NCBI RefSeq assembly: GCF_030295705.1
Contig: NZ_AP027274.1
Location: forward strand, 1,116,001-1,180,000
From: Polynucleobacter sp. TUM22923
Lineage (GTDB): Bacteria > Pseudomonadota > Gammaproteobacteria > Burkholderiales > Burkholderiaceae
Length of the DNA stretch: 64,000 nucleotides
Direction: 5' to 3'
Under the pieces are notes generated by a model that saw only the letters and a list, made by a program, of their open reading frames with translations, searched no databases and was not told the origin of the DNA. The position numbers and the translations under genes were made by a program. Shown here in pieces: positions 50,807 through 59,329 of the stretch; positions within the stretch are counted from its first letter, which is position 1, and every line of letters begins with the position of its first letter.

Positions 50807-51838
50807 ATGCCACCTAAAATCAGGGGAATGACTGCAAATATCCCTCCAAATCCCATCCCCTTGAAGCAGGCAAAACGTCGCTTTACCCTCATGATTTCCG
50901 GAGAGGATGCCCCTGATTTGGGTATTGACCCCACACAGCATCAGGACAGCCCGCCTGCCGGACTTCCCCAAGAGCGCTTTTTGTTAGGAGATAAGCTGGC
51001 GATTGCCCCCGTTTTACTCTTAGGGCAAAGCGACTTAACCCTAGATCCCAATCAGATCATCGCTTGTTTACAGCCAGTACACCTTCATGCCACGCGCGAT
51101 CATTTGATCTTGATGGCCCAAAGTCAGATAGATCTGACGCCAGATGAATCTGCTGCACTCCTGAAAGAAGCTCTGCCCTTAATTGAAGAAGATTTTCAGG
51201 CGGCAGTCTTATATCAAGGACAGCATGCATGGTTCATTCCAGCGGGTCCATTCGCCAGCTTGGCCACCCACTCGATTGATCAGGCCCATGGTCGAAATAT
51301 CGACTGGTGGATGCCGCGAGATACCCATGAATTAGGCATTGCTAAACGTTGGCGCAAACTTCAAAATGAAATTCAGATGCTGTGGCACATAGGCCCAGTG
51401 AATGAAGAACGAACACAAAAGGGCTTACCCAGCATTAACTCGCTTTGGATCAGTGGCATTGGGAAATTACAAGATGTCACCGTACCCGAATGTTTACAGC
51501 ATACCTCATCACTTTATGGCGATCACCCACTCCTGGCTGGTCTAGCTAAATACCTGAACATTACTCATGAATCGAATGTGGATTTTTCTAAGTTAGTCAA
51601 TTTAGAGGGCGCCGGAAATATATTTGCATGGGTTAATAAACCGCAAGCGCTTTGGCATGACTTGAGCAATGCGTTATTAAATGAAAATCTATCCGAATTA
51701 GAGATCATTGACTTTTCTACCGGCAAGCCTCGATATCGGATCTTCACAGCGCGAGATCTTCATCAAAAGACTTGGGCCTTCTGGAAGAAACGTACCTTAT
51801 TGAGTTGGCAGGCAATTATTTCAGGACAAACATCATGA
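50807..51838 (+). CDS. RpfE-like protein encoded upstream of recJ
   Basis: 343 aa, predicted cytosolic, no membrane segment. It resembles the conserved betaproteobacterial protein often labelled 'RpfE/phosphoglycerate mutase-like', an annotation based on position beside recJ-prfB-lysS (as in the Xanthomonas rpf region) rather than on shown activity. Recognisable stretches: RRFTLMISGEDAPDL, LYQGQHAWFIPAGPF, RNIDWWMPRD and SLWISGIGKLQ. The start is uncertain: ATG at 50807, at 50828 (MTANIPPNP) or later at 50891 (MISGEDAP). The stop overlaps the recJ ATG (ATGA). Confidence 0.75.
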   Translation: MPPKIRGMTANIPPNPIPLKQAKRRFTLMISGEDAPDLGIDPTQHQDSPPAGLPQERFLLGDKLAIAPVLLLGQSDLTLDPNQIIACLQPVHLHATRDHLILMAQSQIDLTPDESAALLKEALPLIEEDFQAAVLYQGQHAWFIPAGPFASLATHSIDQAHGRNIDWWMPRDTHELGIAKRWRKLQNEIQMLWHIGPVNEERTQKGLPSINSLWISGIGKLQDVTVPECLQHTSSLYGDHPLLAGLAKYLNITHESNVDFSKLVNLEGAGNIFAWVNKPQALWHDLSNALLNENLSELEIIDFSTGKPRYRIFTARDLHQKTWAFWKKRTLLSWQAIISGQTS

Positions 51839-53580
51839 GTATATTTTCCCAGCGCCCTTTTTCAGATCGTACGTCGACTTGGTTGTCGCAAAGCGGCTTA
51901 CATCCCTTAATTTCACGCTTGTTTGCAGCCCGTGGCGTAGAAAAACCCGAGGAGTTATCCCTTGATCTCAAGCAATTACTTTCTCCAGTTGAACTCAAAA
52001 ACTGTATCAGCACTGCCTCACTACTAGCAGACATTCTGGAGCGAAAAGAGCCTATGCTAGTAGTAGCGGATTACGACTGTGACGGCGCTACTGCGTGCGC
52101 TGTTGCCGTACGAGGCTTAACGATGCTGGGGGGCAGTAGTACTGCCATTCAGTTTTTAGTACCCAACCGTTTTACGATGGGCTATGGCTTGACTCCTGAA
52201 GTTGTTGACTTAGCAGCTACACAAAACCCGAAGCCCAAATACCTCATTACCGTTGATAACGGAATTGCCAGCGAGGCCGGGGTAGATCGAGCCCGCGAAC
52301 TGGGTATGGAGGTCATTGTGACTGACCATCATCTACCCGGTGATCGCCTGCCCAATGCCATTGCAATCGTCAACCCTAATCAACCAGCTTGTACATTCCC
52401 CAGTAAAGCACTAGCCGGTGTAGGCGTAATGTTTTATTTACTCGTGGCATTACGAGCGGAATTACGAAAACGGGGACAATTTACGCTGGAAACTCAGCCC
52501 AAGATTGAGGGCTTACTAGACCTAGTTGCATTAGGCACAGTCGCCGATGTAGCCCAACTAGATCGCAACAATCGTATTTTAGTTTCCAATGGATTAAAGC
52601 GGATTCGTGCGGGTACATCACAGCCTGGTATTGCCGCACTCTTTCAGGCGGCAGTGCGCGATCCTCGAAAGGCTGGTGCATTTGATCTTGGATTTGCAAT
52701 TGGCCCCAGACTGAATGCCGCAGGACGACTAGCGGATATGACCTTAGGTATCCGCTTATTACTGAGTGACAGCCCAGATGAAGCCATTGGTCTTGCCCAA
52801 GAATTAGATCGGATTAACCGCGAGCGTCGCGTCATTGAATCGGGTATGCAAGAAGCTGCTTTAGCGCACTTAGCAGAAGATCATATTGCTGGAACGATGG
52901 CTGATCGCAATAGCATCTGCCTTTGGAACGCGCAGTGGCATCAAGGCGTTGTCGGCATTGTGGCCTCGCGCCTAAAAGAGCGATTTAATCGCCCTGCCCT
53001 TGTGTTTGCCCCAGCCGATGGCGCTGCAGGCGAAGAATTGCGGGGCTCTTGCAGATCGATTAACGGCTTTCATCTGCGAGATGCGCTAGACATTGTTTCA
53101 AAGCGTGAACCAGGACTCATACTGAAGTTTGGCGGTCATGCGATGGCGGCGGGCCTTAGTATTCGTAAGGCTGATTTTGACCGGTTCGACGCTGCATTTC
53201 AGCAGGTTGCACTCGAGCTACTCAATGATGAATTACTAGAGCGCCGCTATATTCATGACGGAGCCCTAGATCCATCGGAATTTACTACCGAAATAGGAGA
53301 TCTTCTCGCCGAAGAAATTTGGGGTCAAGGCTTCCCTCAGCCTATTTTTTATGGTGAATTTAAGATCATCCAGCAAAGCCTGATGAAAGAAAAGCATCTG
53401 CGCCTTCAGTTGCGGCCAATCGGTGACGGACCATCAGTTATTAAGCCCTTTACTGGCGTCTGGTTCAATCACACGGCACCCCTACCAGCTAAAGCAAAGC
53501 TAGCCTACCGCCTAGTCACCGACCGCTTTCAAGGTCAAGCTCGGGTACAGCTCATGGTTGAGGCCCACGACGAGAGCTAG
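51835..53580 (+). CDS. recJ: single-stranded-DNA exonuclease RecJ
   Basis: 5'-3' exonuclease in recombination and mismatch repair. 581 aa from the ATG at 51835 (MSIFSQRPFSDRTSTWLSQS), overlapping the preceding stop. DHH-family motifs: LVVADYDCDGATACAVAVRG, KYLITVDNGIASEAG, VIVTDHHLPGDRLP, and the DHHA1 motif KFGGHAMAAGLSIRK. The C-terminal OB domain is present. A frame extension upstream (51772) lies inside the rpfE-like gene and is not used. Confidence 0.96.
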   Translation: MSIFSQRPFSDRTSTWLSQSGLHPLISRLFAARGVEKPEELSLDLKQLLSPVELKNCISTASLLADILERKEPMLVVADYDCDGATACAVAVRGLTMLGGSSTAIQFLVPNRFTMGYGLTPEVVDLAATQNPKPKYLITVDNGIASEAGVDRARELGMEVIVTDHHLPGDRLPNAIAIVNPNQPACTFPSKALAGVGVMFYLLVALRAELRKRGQFTLETQPKIEGLLDLVALGTVADVAQLDRNNRILVSNGLKRIRAGTSQPGIAALFQAAVRDPRKAGAFDLGFAIGPRLNAAGRLADMTLGIRLLLSDSPDEAIGLAQELDRINRERRVIESGMQEAALAHLAEDHIAGTMADRNSICLWNAQWHQGVVGIVASRLKERFNRPALVFAPADGAAGEELRGSCRSINGFHLRDALDIVSKREPGLILKFGGHAMAAGLSIRKADFDRFDAAFQQVALELLNDELLERRYIHDGALDPSEFTTEIGDLLAEEIWGQGFPQPIFYGEFKIIQQSLMKEKHLRLQLRPIGDGPSVIKPFTGVWFNHTAPLPAKAKLAYRLVTDRFQGQARVQLMVEAHDES

Positions 53581-53607
53581 GTAGCAGTAAGCCCTTATAA
53601 TTGGGGG

Positions 53608-54712
53608 ATGGAAGCCGAACAACTCAATAGTATTTCAAATGCCCTCTCCGATCTGCTCACACGTGAGCAAGCACTCCGGGGGTATCTTTGACTTCGAAGT
53701 AAAGTCACGCCGCCTTACTGAAGTCAATTCCATCCTAGAGGATCCCACTATCTGGGATGATCAAAAAAAAGCGCAAGCCCTCGGTAAGGAAAAAAAATTA
53801 CTAGATGGGGTAGTTGCCACACTCACTGCCTTAAATAGCAATATCACTGGTGCCATTGAATTATTCGACATGGCTAAAGAAGAAAGTGATTTCGATACCA
53901 TTGGCGCAATCGAAACCGATGTTCAGAGCTACAGCAAAATTGTTGGTGACCTGGAGTTTCGCCGGATGTTTCATAATGAGATGGATCCCTGTAGTTGCTT
54001 TATTGATATTCAAGCCGGTGCGGGTGGTACCGAAGCCTGTGATTGGGCTAGCATGTTGTTTCGCCAATACTTAAAATATTGTGAGCGCAAGGGCTACAAA
54101 ACTGAAATCCTGGAAGAGTCAGATGGTGATGTTGCCGGCATCAAAAGCGCCACGATCAAAGTCGACGGTGAGTATGCTTATGGACACCTGCGTTCAGAGA
54201 CTGGTGTACATCGCTTAGTTCGTAAATCGCCCTTTGACTCATCCAACGGTCGTCATACCTCCTTCGCTAGTATTTACGTATACCCAGAAGTAGATGATTC
54301 GATTGAGATTGATGTCAACCCGGCCGATATCCGTACCGACACCTACCGCGCCTCTGGTGCTGGTGGTCAGCATATTAATAAAACCGATTCCGCCGTTCGT
54401 CTAACCCACCTCCCATCGGGAATTGTGGTGCAGTGCCAAAACGACCGTAGTCAGCATCGCAATAGAGCGGAAGCGATGACGATGCTCAAGTCACGACTTT
54501 ACGAGCATGAAATGCAAAAGCGCCGCGTTGAGCAAGACAAACTTGAAGCCAATAAAACAGATGTTGGCTGGGGTCATCAGATCCGCTCTTATGTTCTAGA
54601 CCAAAGCCGTATTAAAGACTTACGCACCAATGTTGAAATCTCGAATACCCAAAAAGTATTGGATGGCGATCTTGATGCTTTTATTGAAGCCAGCCTGAAA
54701 CAAGGCGTTTAA
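53608..54712 (+). CDS. prfB: peptide chain release factor 2 (with programmed +1 frameshift)
   Basis: Recognises UAA and UGA stops. The first 27 codons (53608-53688, [13 protein letters not shown]...) end at CTT, followed by an in-frame TGA at 53689-53691. Shifting +1 continues at GAC (53690) as [20 protein letters not shown] to 54712, 367 aa in all. Tripeptide anticodon SPF in [12 protein letters not shown] and the catalytic GGQ in [16 protein letters not shown]. Low RF2 lets the ribosome pause and shift, so the gene autoregulates. The ATG at 53639 seen in simple ORF calls is in the wrong frame. Between recJ and lysS. Confidence 0.97.
53678..53692 (+). promoter_or_regulatory. RF2 programmed frameshift signal
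   Basis: GGGGG TAT CTT TGA C: an internal Shine-Dalgarno-like G-run three bases before the slippery CTT, then the TGA stop followed by C, the weakest UGA context. Same architecture as the E. coli prfB site. Confidence 0.95.
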
Positions 54713-54738
54713 TCTATTTCCCGTTACTGATAACTAAT

Positions 54739-56283
54739 ATGAACGATCAAGCCACCCCCTCTATCTCGCCAGAACCAGCGGATGAAAACCACATCATTGC
54801 GGAGCGCCGTGAAAAACTGGCAAAGCTTCGCGAGGGTGGCATCGCTTTTCCAAATGATTTTGTGCCGACCCATTTGGCTACAGACCTGCATACCCAATAT
54901 GACTGCTTTACCAAAGAAGAGTTAGCCGAAAAGAAAATACATGTCAAAGTTGCTGGTCGTATGGTTCTCAAGCGTGTCATGGGAAAAGCTAGCTTTGCGA
55001 CGATTCAGGATCGTAGTGGGCAAATTCAGTTTTATATTAATGATGAAATCAGCGGCGCTGATGTCCACGGCGCTTTTAAGCATTGGGATATGGGTGACTT
55101 TATTTCAGCCGAAGGAAATCTTTTTAAGACTAATAAAGGTGAGCTTTCGGTTGAGTGCAGCAATCTACGCCTGCTCAGTAAATCTTTACGCCCATTGCCA
55201 GATAAGTTTCATGGCCTATCGGATTTGGAGACCAAGTACCGTCAGCGCTATGTAGATCTGATTGTGAACCCAGATAGTCGCAATACGTTCAGAGCTCGAA
55301 GTAATACCATTGCCTCGCTACGCCGCCATATGCTCGATGCAGATTTCATGGAAGTGGAAACACCCATGCTGCACCCCATTCCTGGCGGGGCAACAGCCAA
55401 GCCATTTATTACCCACCACAATGCTTTAGATATGCAAATGTTCTTGCGCATTGCGCCCGAACTCTATCTCAAGCGTTTAGTGGTCGGTGGTTTTGAGCGC
55501 GTCTTCGAAATTAATCGCAACTTCCGCAATGAAGGGGTAAGCCCGCGCCACAATCCTGAGTTCACTATGATGGAATTTTATGCGGCTTATACCGATTACC
55601 GCTGGCTCATGGATTTTACGGAGAACTTGATTCGCGCTGCAGCAATAGATGCGCGAGGCACTGCCGTGTTGACCCATCAAGGTCGAGAACTCGATCTGAG
55701 TAAACCATTCCAACGCCTCACTATTACCGAAGCTATTCTCAAATATTGCCCACTTTCCAATAAGTCCTATGAAGCTGGACAGTTAGAAGATATCGTCTTT
55801 ATTCGTACTGAATTAAAAAAGGGGGGTGAGAATCCCGATAGTCCAACACTCAAAAATGCTGGCATTGGTGCACTCCAATTAGCCCTTTTTGAATTAGTTG
55901 CTGAATCTCATCTCTGGGAACCTACTTACATTATTGATTACCCAATCGAAGTGAGTCCACTAGCGCGTGAGTCAGATACTCGCCCTGGAGTTACCGAGCG
56001 TTTTGAGTTATTTATTACCGGCCGTGAAATTGCCAATGGCTTCTCCGAATTAAATGATGCCGAAGATCAAGCCAACCGCTTTCGAAAACAGGTGGCTCAA
56101 AAAGAAGCTGGTGACGAAGAGGCAATGTACTTCGACCATGACTTTATTCGCGCATTAGAATACGGCATGCCTCCAACTGGTGGTTGCGGTATTGGCATTG
56201 ATCGCCTGGTAATGTTGTTGGCGGATGTACCTAATATTCGTGATGTGATCTTATTCCCGCATTTACGTCGCGAGGAAGAATAG
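54739..56283 (+). CDS. lysS: lysyl-tRNA synthetase, class II
   Basis: Charges tRNA-Lys. 514 aa: N-terminal OB anticodon-binding domain ([34 protein letters not shown]) and the class II core with motif 1 near [20 protein letters not shown], motif 2 [31 protein letters not shown] and motif 3 [20 protein letters not shown]. 27 bases after prfB, as in most proteobacteria. A strong terminator follows at 56314. Confidence 0.98.
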   Translation: MNDQATPSISPEPADENHIIAERREKLAKLREGGIAFPNDFVPTHLATDLHTQYDCFTKEELAEKKIHVKVAGRMVLKRVMGKASFATIQDRSGQIQFYINDEISGADVHGAFKHWDMGDFISAEGNLFKTNKGELSVECSNLRLLSKSLRPLPDKFHGLSDLETKYRQRYVDLIVNPDSRNTFRARSNTIASLRRHMLDADFMEVETPMLHPIPGGATAKPFITHHNALDMQMFLRIAPELYLKRLVVGGFERVFEINRNFRNEGVSPRHNPEFTMMEFYAAYTDYRWLMDFTENLIRAAAIDARGTAVLTHQGRELDLSKPFQRLTITEAILKYCPLSNKSYEAGQLEDIVFIRTELKKGGENPDSPTLKNAGIGALQLALFELVAESHLWEPTYIIDYPIEVSPLARESDTRPGVTERFELFITGREIANGFSELNDAEDQANRFRKQVAQKEAGDEEAMYFDHDFIRALEYGMPPTGGCGIGIDRLVMLLADVPNIRDVILFPHLRREEE

Positions 56284-56313
56284 TGGCAGTAGCGCCTTTG
56301 TAATCCAGAGCAC

Positions 56314-56343
56314 AAAAAAGCCGCAGAACATTGCGGCTTTTTT
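56314..56343 (+). terminator. terminator after lysS (bidirectional)
   Basis: AAAAAAGCCGCA (56314-56325) pairs with TGCGGCTTTTTT (56332-56343), loop of six. T-runs on both strands, so it can also end the convergent OsmC transcript. Confidence 0.92.
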
Positions 56344-56365
56344 GTTTACTTCCTTGATCGACAAT

Positions 56366-56818
56366 CTACGTTACTGGATACAGTGTTCGATCATCGCTAT
56401 CAATGACGGTCACATTGACTGGAATTCCAAGACTCACACTAGACGAGACGGTACAAAAGTCCTGAAACTGCGCTAACACGCGATCAAGGTTTTCTAGTGT
56501 TGAACCTGGTACACCAATCTGAATCTCTACATGAATAGCCAAAATACGTAAGCGATTTTGGTCATTTCGTCCAATATTGCAATGGGCTTTTGTTTGTATA
56601 GGCTCAGGATTTTGTTTAAATTTACGCAGGGCAAATAACAAGGAATCGGACAAGCAATTAGCCACACCAGCTAATAGGAATTGAGATGGCGTTGCACCCT
56701 GTGATTTTCCTAAAGGAGGTGGCTCATCCCCAAATATAGGGTCCTGCTCTTCATTAAAATAGATGGCAAACTGATAATCACTTTGCTGAACTAGCCGTAC
56801 TGATGGCACATCACTCAT
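56366..56818 (-). CDS. OsmC-family protein
   Basis: 150 aa OsmC/Ohr-fold protein. Members reduce organic or inorganic hydroperoxides with a Cys pair. Cys are visible in ATPSQFLLAGVANCLSDSLL and FQDFCTVSSSVSLGIPVNV, the expected positions. Which peroxide it handles is unknown, and the family also includes members without shown activity. On the minus strand, followed by the lysS terminator; 26 bases after the methyltransferase gene upstream. Confidence 0.88.
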   Translation of the reverse strand: MSDVPSVRLVQQSDYQFAIYFNEEQDPIFGDEPPPLGKSQGATPSQFLLAGVANCLSDSLLFALRKFKQNPEPIQTKAHCNIGRNDQNRLRILAIHVEIQIGVPGSTLENLDRVLAQFQDFCTVSSSVSLGIPVNVTVIDSDDRTLYPVT

Positions 56819-56844
56819 TGAAACTCCTGTCGCTAGAAATTATT

Positions 56845-57330
56845 TTAATAAAGGTAAGGGATTAATTTTTTAGTGCACGATTGATAGTCACCGTAGGCTG
56901 GGAAGCGCTCTACCAGCCAAAGCTCTTCTCGCCTCGCCTTCACATCGAATAAACCTACCAATCCGATAGCATATGCCAAGATGCAGAGATTCGGAAATAA
57001 GCAAAGCCAAGCGATAGCAGCTAAGATCACCCCAAAATACATCGGATGCCGAACAAAGCGATACAAACCAAACTGAATAAATTGAGCATCGTCCTTAGGG
57101 CGAGGAAATGGAGTGAAGTTCTTACCTAAATTGATGAATGAAACCAACATAAGTACTAGTGAGAGCAGTCCGACTGCTATACCGATGGAATAAAGGGATA
57201 ACAAGGCGGTTGGGTTTTCGACTAACTCAGACCCACGGGGGCCAAAAAGTATCAAGCCAATCAACACGGCCTGAATGATCACATACCAGGCGCCTCGCTC
57301 AAATATGGATTTAGAACCCATTGCACTCAT
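56845..57330 (-). CDS. isoprenylcysteine methyltransferase-family membrane protein
   Basis: 161 aa with four to five membrane segments and the ICMT/PEMT-type C-terminal signature: FGLYRFVRHPMYFGVILAAI and PAYGDYQSCTKKLIPYLY. Family members methylate lipids or thiols with SAM, or act as NnrU-like proteins; the substrate here is unknown. Alternative start at MGSKS (57321). On the minus strand between the 91-aa membrane protein and the OsmC gene; probably one transcript. Confidence 0.8.
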   Translation of the reverse strand: MSAMGSKSIFERGAWYVIIQAVLIGLILFGPRGSELVENPTALLSLYSIGIAVGLLSLVLMLVSFINLGKNFTPFPRPKDDAQFIQFGLYRFVRHPMYFGVILAAIAWLCLFPNLCILAYAIGLVGLFDVKARREELWLVERFPAYGDYQSCTKKLIPYLY

Positions 57331-57370
57331 CTACGCCACTCCGAAAGAGAAGGCCCCAGTCTAGCTTGTT

Positions 57371-57643
57371 TTAATAAAGCAGCGCACTATCGAAGCTTTC
57401 GCCAAAGTTCGAACCACCTTGCGACAAGACGTGCTGAGCAATCAAGAAGATCCCAGAGAAGAAGCTTAAGCATACCAACAGGCCAAAAGCATGATATTCG
57501 TTCAGGCCGCCTGCATTAAGCGCGGCTAAGTACCTTTCACCGTCTAAAGCCAGATGAGTAGACAGGCTAATCAGCGCTAAACCCAGAAATAGTTGGGCTA
57601 TAGTCAAAAAGAGGTGTTTTTGGGGAGAAGGCTTGGTGGTCAT
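57371..57643 (-). CDS. small membrane protein of unknown function
   Basis: 90 aa from the second of two adjacent ATG codons. Two hydrophobic helices (LFLTIAQLFLGLALISLSTH and AFGLLVCLSFFSGIFLIAQH) joined by a short loop, C-terminus GESFDSALLY. Not recognised. It may be co-transcribed with the methyltransferase and OsmC genes (40 bases to the next start) and is divergent from fpr with 151 bases between. Confidence 0.65.
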   Translation of the reverse strand: MTTKPSPQKHLFLTIAQLFLGLALISLSTHLALDGERYLAALNAGGLNEYHAFGLLVCLSFFSGIFLIAQHVLSQGGSNFGESFDSALLY

Positions 57644-57794
57644 CAAAATTCCTTAAATAAGCTTGTACACCTATCATAGGGAACGAAAGCCTCCCTGTAA
57701 AAGACTCCTTTTTTATAAGCTCAATCCTTTTATGTCTATAGAAATCTACCAAGAATGAGGATAATTAGATTTTTGACATTACCGATCATTACCT

Positions 57795-58571
57795 ATGGCA
57801 GCCTATCACTCAGAAACCGTTCTTACTGTAAATCATTGGAACGACACCCTTTTTAGCTTCACTACCACCAGAAATAAGGGCTTACGCTTTCGTAGTGGGC
57901 ATTTTCTGATGATTGGTCTTGAAGTAGAAGGCAAACCCCTGGTTCGCGCTTACAGCGTAGCCAGCCCAAATTATGAAGAACATTTAGAGTTTTTGAGCAT
58001 CAAGGTTCAGAATGGCCCCCTCACCTCGCGCCTCCAAAAGATTCAAGTGGGTGATCCTATTTTGGTCAGTGAAAAATCGGTTGGCACTCTCGTGATCGAT
58101 GATTTAAATCCCGGAAAACATCTTTATCTCTTCAGCACGGGCACTGGCTTAGCGCCATTTATGAGCATCATTCGTGATCCCGATACCTATGAAAAGTTTG
58201 ATAAGGTAGTACTGATTCATGGGGTACGTTTAGTCAGCGAGTTGGCCTATGCTGATTACATCAAAAATGAACTCTCGCAAGACGAGTATCTTGGCGAACT
58301 CATCCGTGAAAAGCTCATCTACTATCCAACAGTAACTCGAGAGGCATTTACGCATACGGGCCGCTTAACTACAGCCATCGAATCTGGTCAACTGTTTAAG
58401 GATATTGGCTTACCTCCCCTAGATCCAGCAGTAGATCGTGCCATGATTTGCGGCAGTCCCTCCATGCTCAAAGAAACGGCTGAGATGTTAGACGCAAAGG
58501 GCTTCAAAGTTTCGCCGAGCTTAGGGCAACTGGGTGATTACGTCTTCGAACGCGCTTTTGTAGAAAAATAG
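57795..58571 (+). CDS. fpr: ferredoxin-NADP+ reductase
   Basis: FAD enzyme moving electrons between NADPH and ferredoxin or flavodoxin, used in oxidative stress and Fe-S metabolism. 258 aa: FAD site LVRAYSVASPNYEEHLEFLS, phosphate loop NGPLTSRLQ, NADP site YLFSTGTGLAPFMSII and AMICGSPSMLKETAEML, and the C-terminal GDYVFERAFVEK expected of bacterial FprA-type enzymes. Monocistronic; no terminator is obvious directly after it. Confidence 0.95.
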   Translation: MAAYHSETVLTVNHWNDTLFSFTTTRNKGLRFRSGHFLMIGLEVEGKPLVRAYSVASPNYEEHLEFLSIKVQNGPLTSRLQKIQVGDPILVSEKSVGTLVIDDLNPGKHLYLFSTGTGLAPFMSIIRDPDTYEKFDKVVLIHGVRLVSELAYADYIKNELSQDEYLGELIREKLIYYPTVTREAFTHTGRLTTAIESGQLFKDIGLPPLDPAVDRAMICGSPSMLKETAEMLDAKGFKVSPSLGQLGDYVFERAFVEK

Positions 58572-58683
58572 CATCCCTTGTCCTCACGCGCCTTACCTAA
58601 TATAGCTAAAAGTAATTAAGTTATATCTTTATAGTCCTTGCAGATATAAGCGGTACTTGATGAATTGTTATCAATGCCACCTT

Positions 58684-59014
58684 CCAAAAAAGATGCGCCA
58701 TAAGCTACCTCTGCTTTTGCTTCAGCTAAGAGCTTCCCTTGCTCTAGCGTCATGATCAGAGCCAAGTCATCAGAGGCATCCACAATTAAGTCAAACCAAC
58801 GGAGCAAGAGAATGGAGCGCTCTTTTGCGGTTAAGGATCGCTAAGCAGGCAACGCCCGATCAGCTGCCGCAATCGCCGCTTCGGCTTCAAGACTACCTAA
58901 ATTAGCTACGTGGGCAAGCGCTTCACCTGTGGCTGGATTATTTACCGGAACGCAGCTGGCACCACCAACCCACTTCCCATCAATCAAGGCTTCGCCATGA
59001 AGAAGGGTGGGTGG
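58684..59014 (-). pseudogene. gabD: remnant of a succinate-semialdehyde dehydrogenase gene (5' part only)
   Basis: Minus-strand frame reads ALIDGKWVGGASCVPVNNPA, TGEALAHVANLGSLEAEAAI, then ALPA-stop, then in the same frame RSLTAKERSILLLRWFDLIV, DASDDLALIMTLEQGKLLAE and VAYGASFLEG. This is the first ~110 residues of a GabD-type aldehyde dehydrogenase. The TAG at 58841-58843 stands where the family has Trp (TGG). The other three quarters, with the catalytic Cys and Glu, are missing; the frame runs into unrelated sequence to 58616. A decayed gene between fpr and ppc in an otherwise empty stretch of about 760 bases. Confidence 0.85.
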
Positions 59015-59180
59015 TCTTAACGCGCGAAAAAAGCAGAAGTAGCCATAGTTTCTTTGATGTGTGAAATAAAATTTAACTATAGTTAATGAATTATTTTCAG
59101 ATTGAAGAAAAAAGAAATTCTTAATCGCCATTACTGCTTAAGGGATTCACTATAGATTTCATCATTGAGCTAGTAACAAT

Positions 59181-59217
59181 GAGCACCCAAGTGGATCTTA
59201 GGTGCTCTCGTTTTTTT
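59181..59217 (+). terminator. orphan terminator-like hairpin
   Basis: GAGCACC (59181-59187) pairs with GGTGCTC (59201-59207), with inner AAG/CTT pairing, followed by TCG and seven T. Oriented for plus-strand transcripts, though the nearest plus-strand gene (fpr) ends 610 bases upstream. It probably served a gene lost in the same decay as gabD, or a small RNA. Confidence 0.6.
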
Positions 59218-59329
59218 GCTCCATATTCGGATGGGAAATTCCAGCTATACGCCAAAATACAATAACAAAGCCTGCCGTGCGTAGATCTGATATTTCTTAA
59301 GGGGAATCAATTCATTGGCATCAGTCGCA

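Noticed and set aside
53639..53690. An ATG at 53639 opening the main RF2 frame.
   Set aside because: It lies in the out-of-frame copy of the RF2 N-terminus; the genuine start at 53608 plus the programmed shift explains the whole gene.
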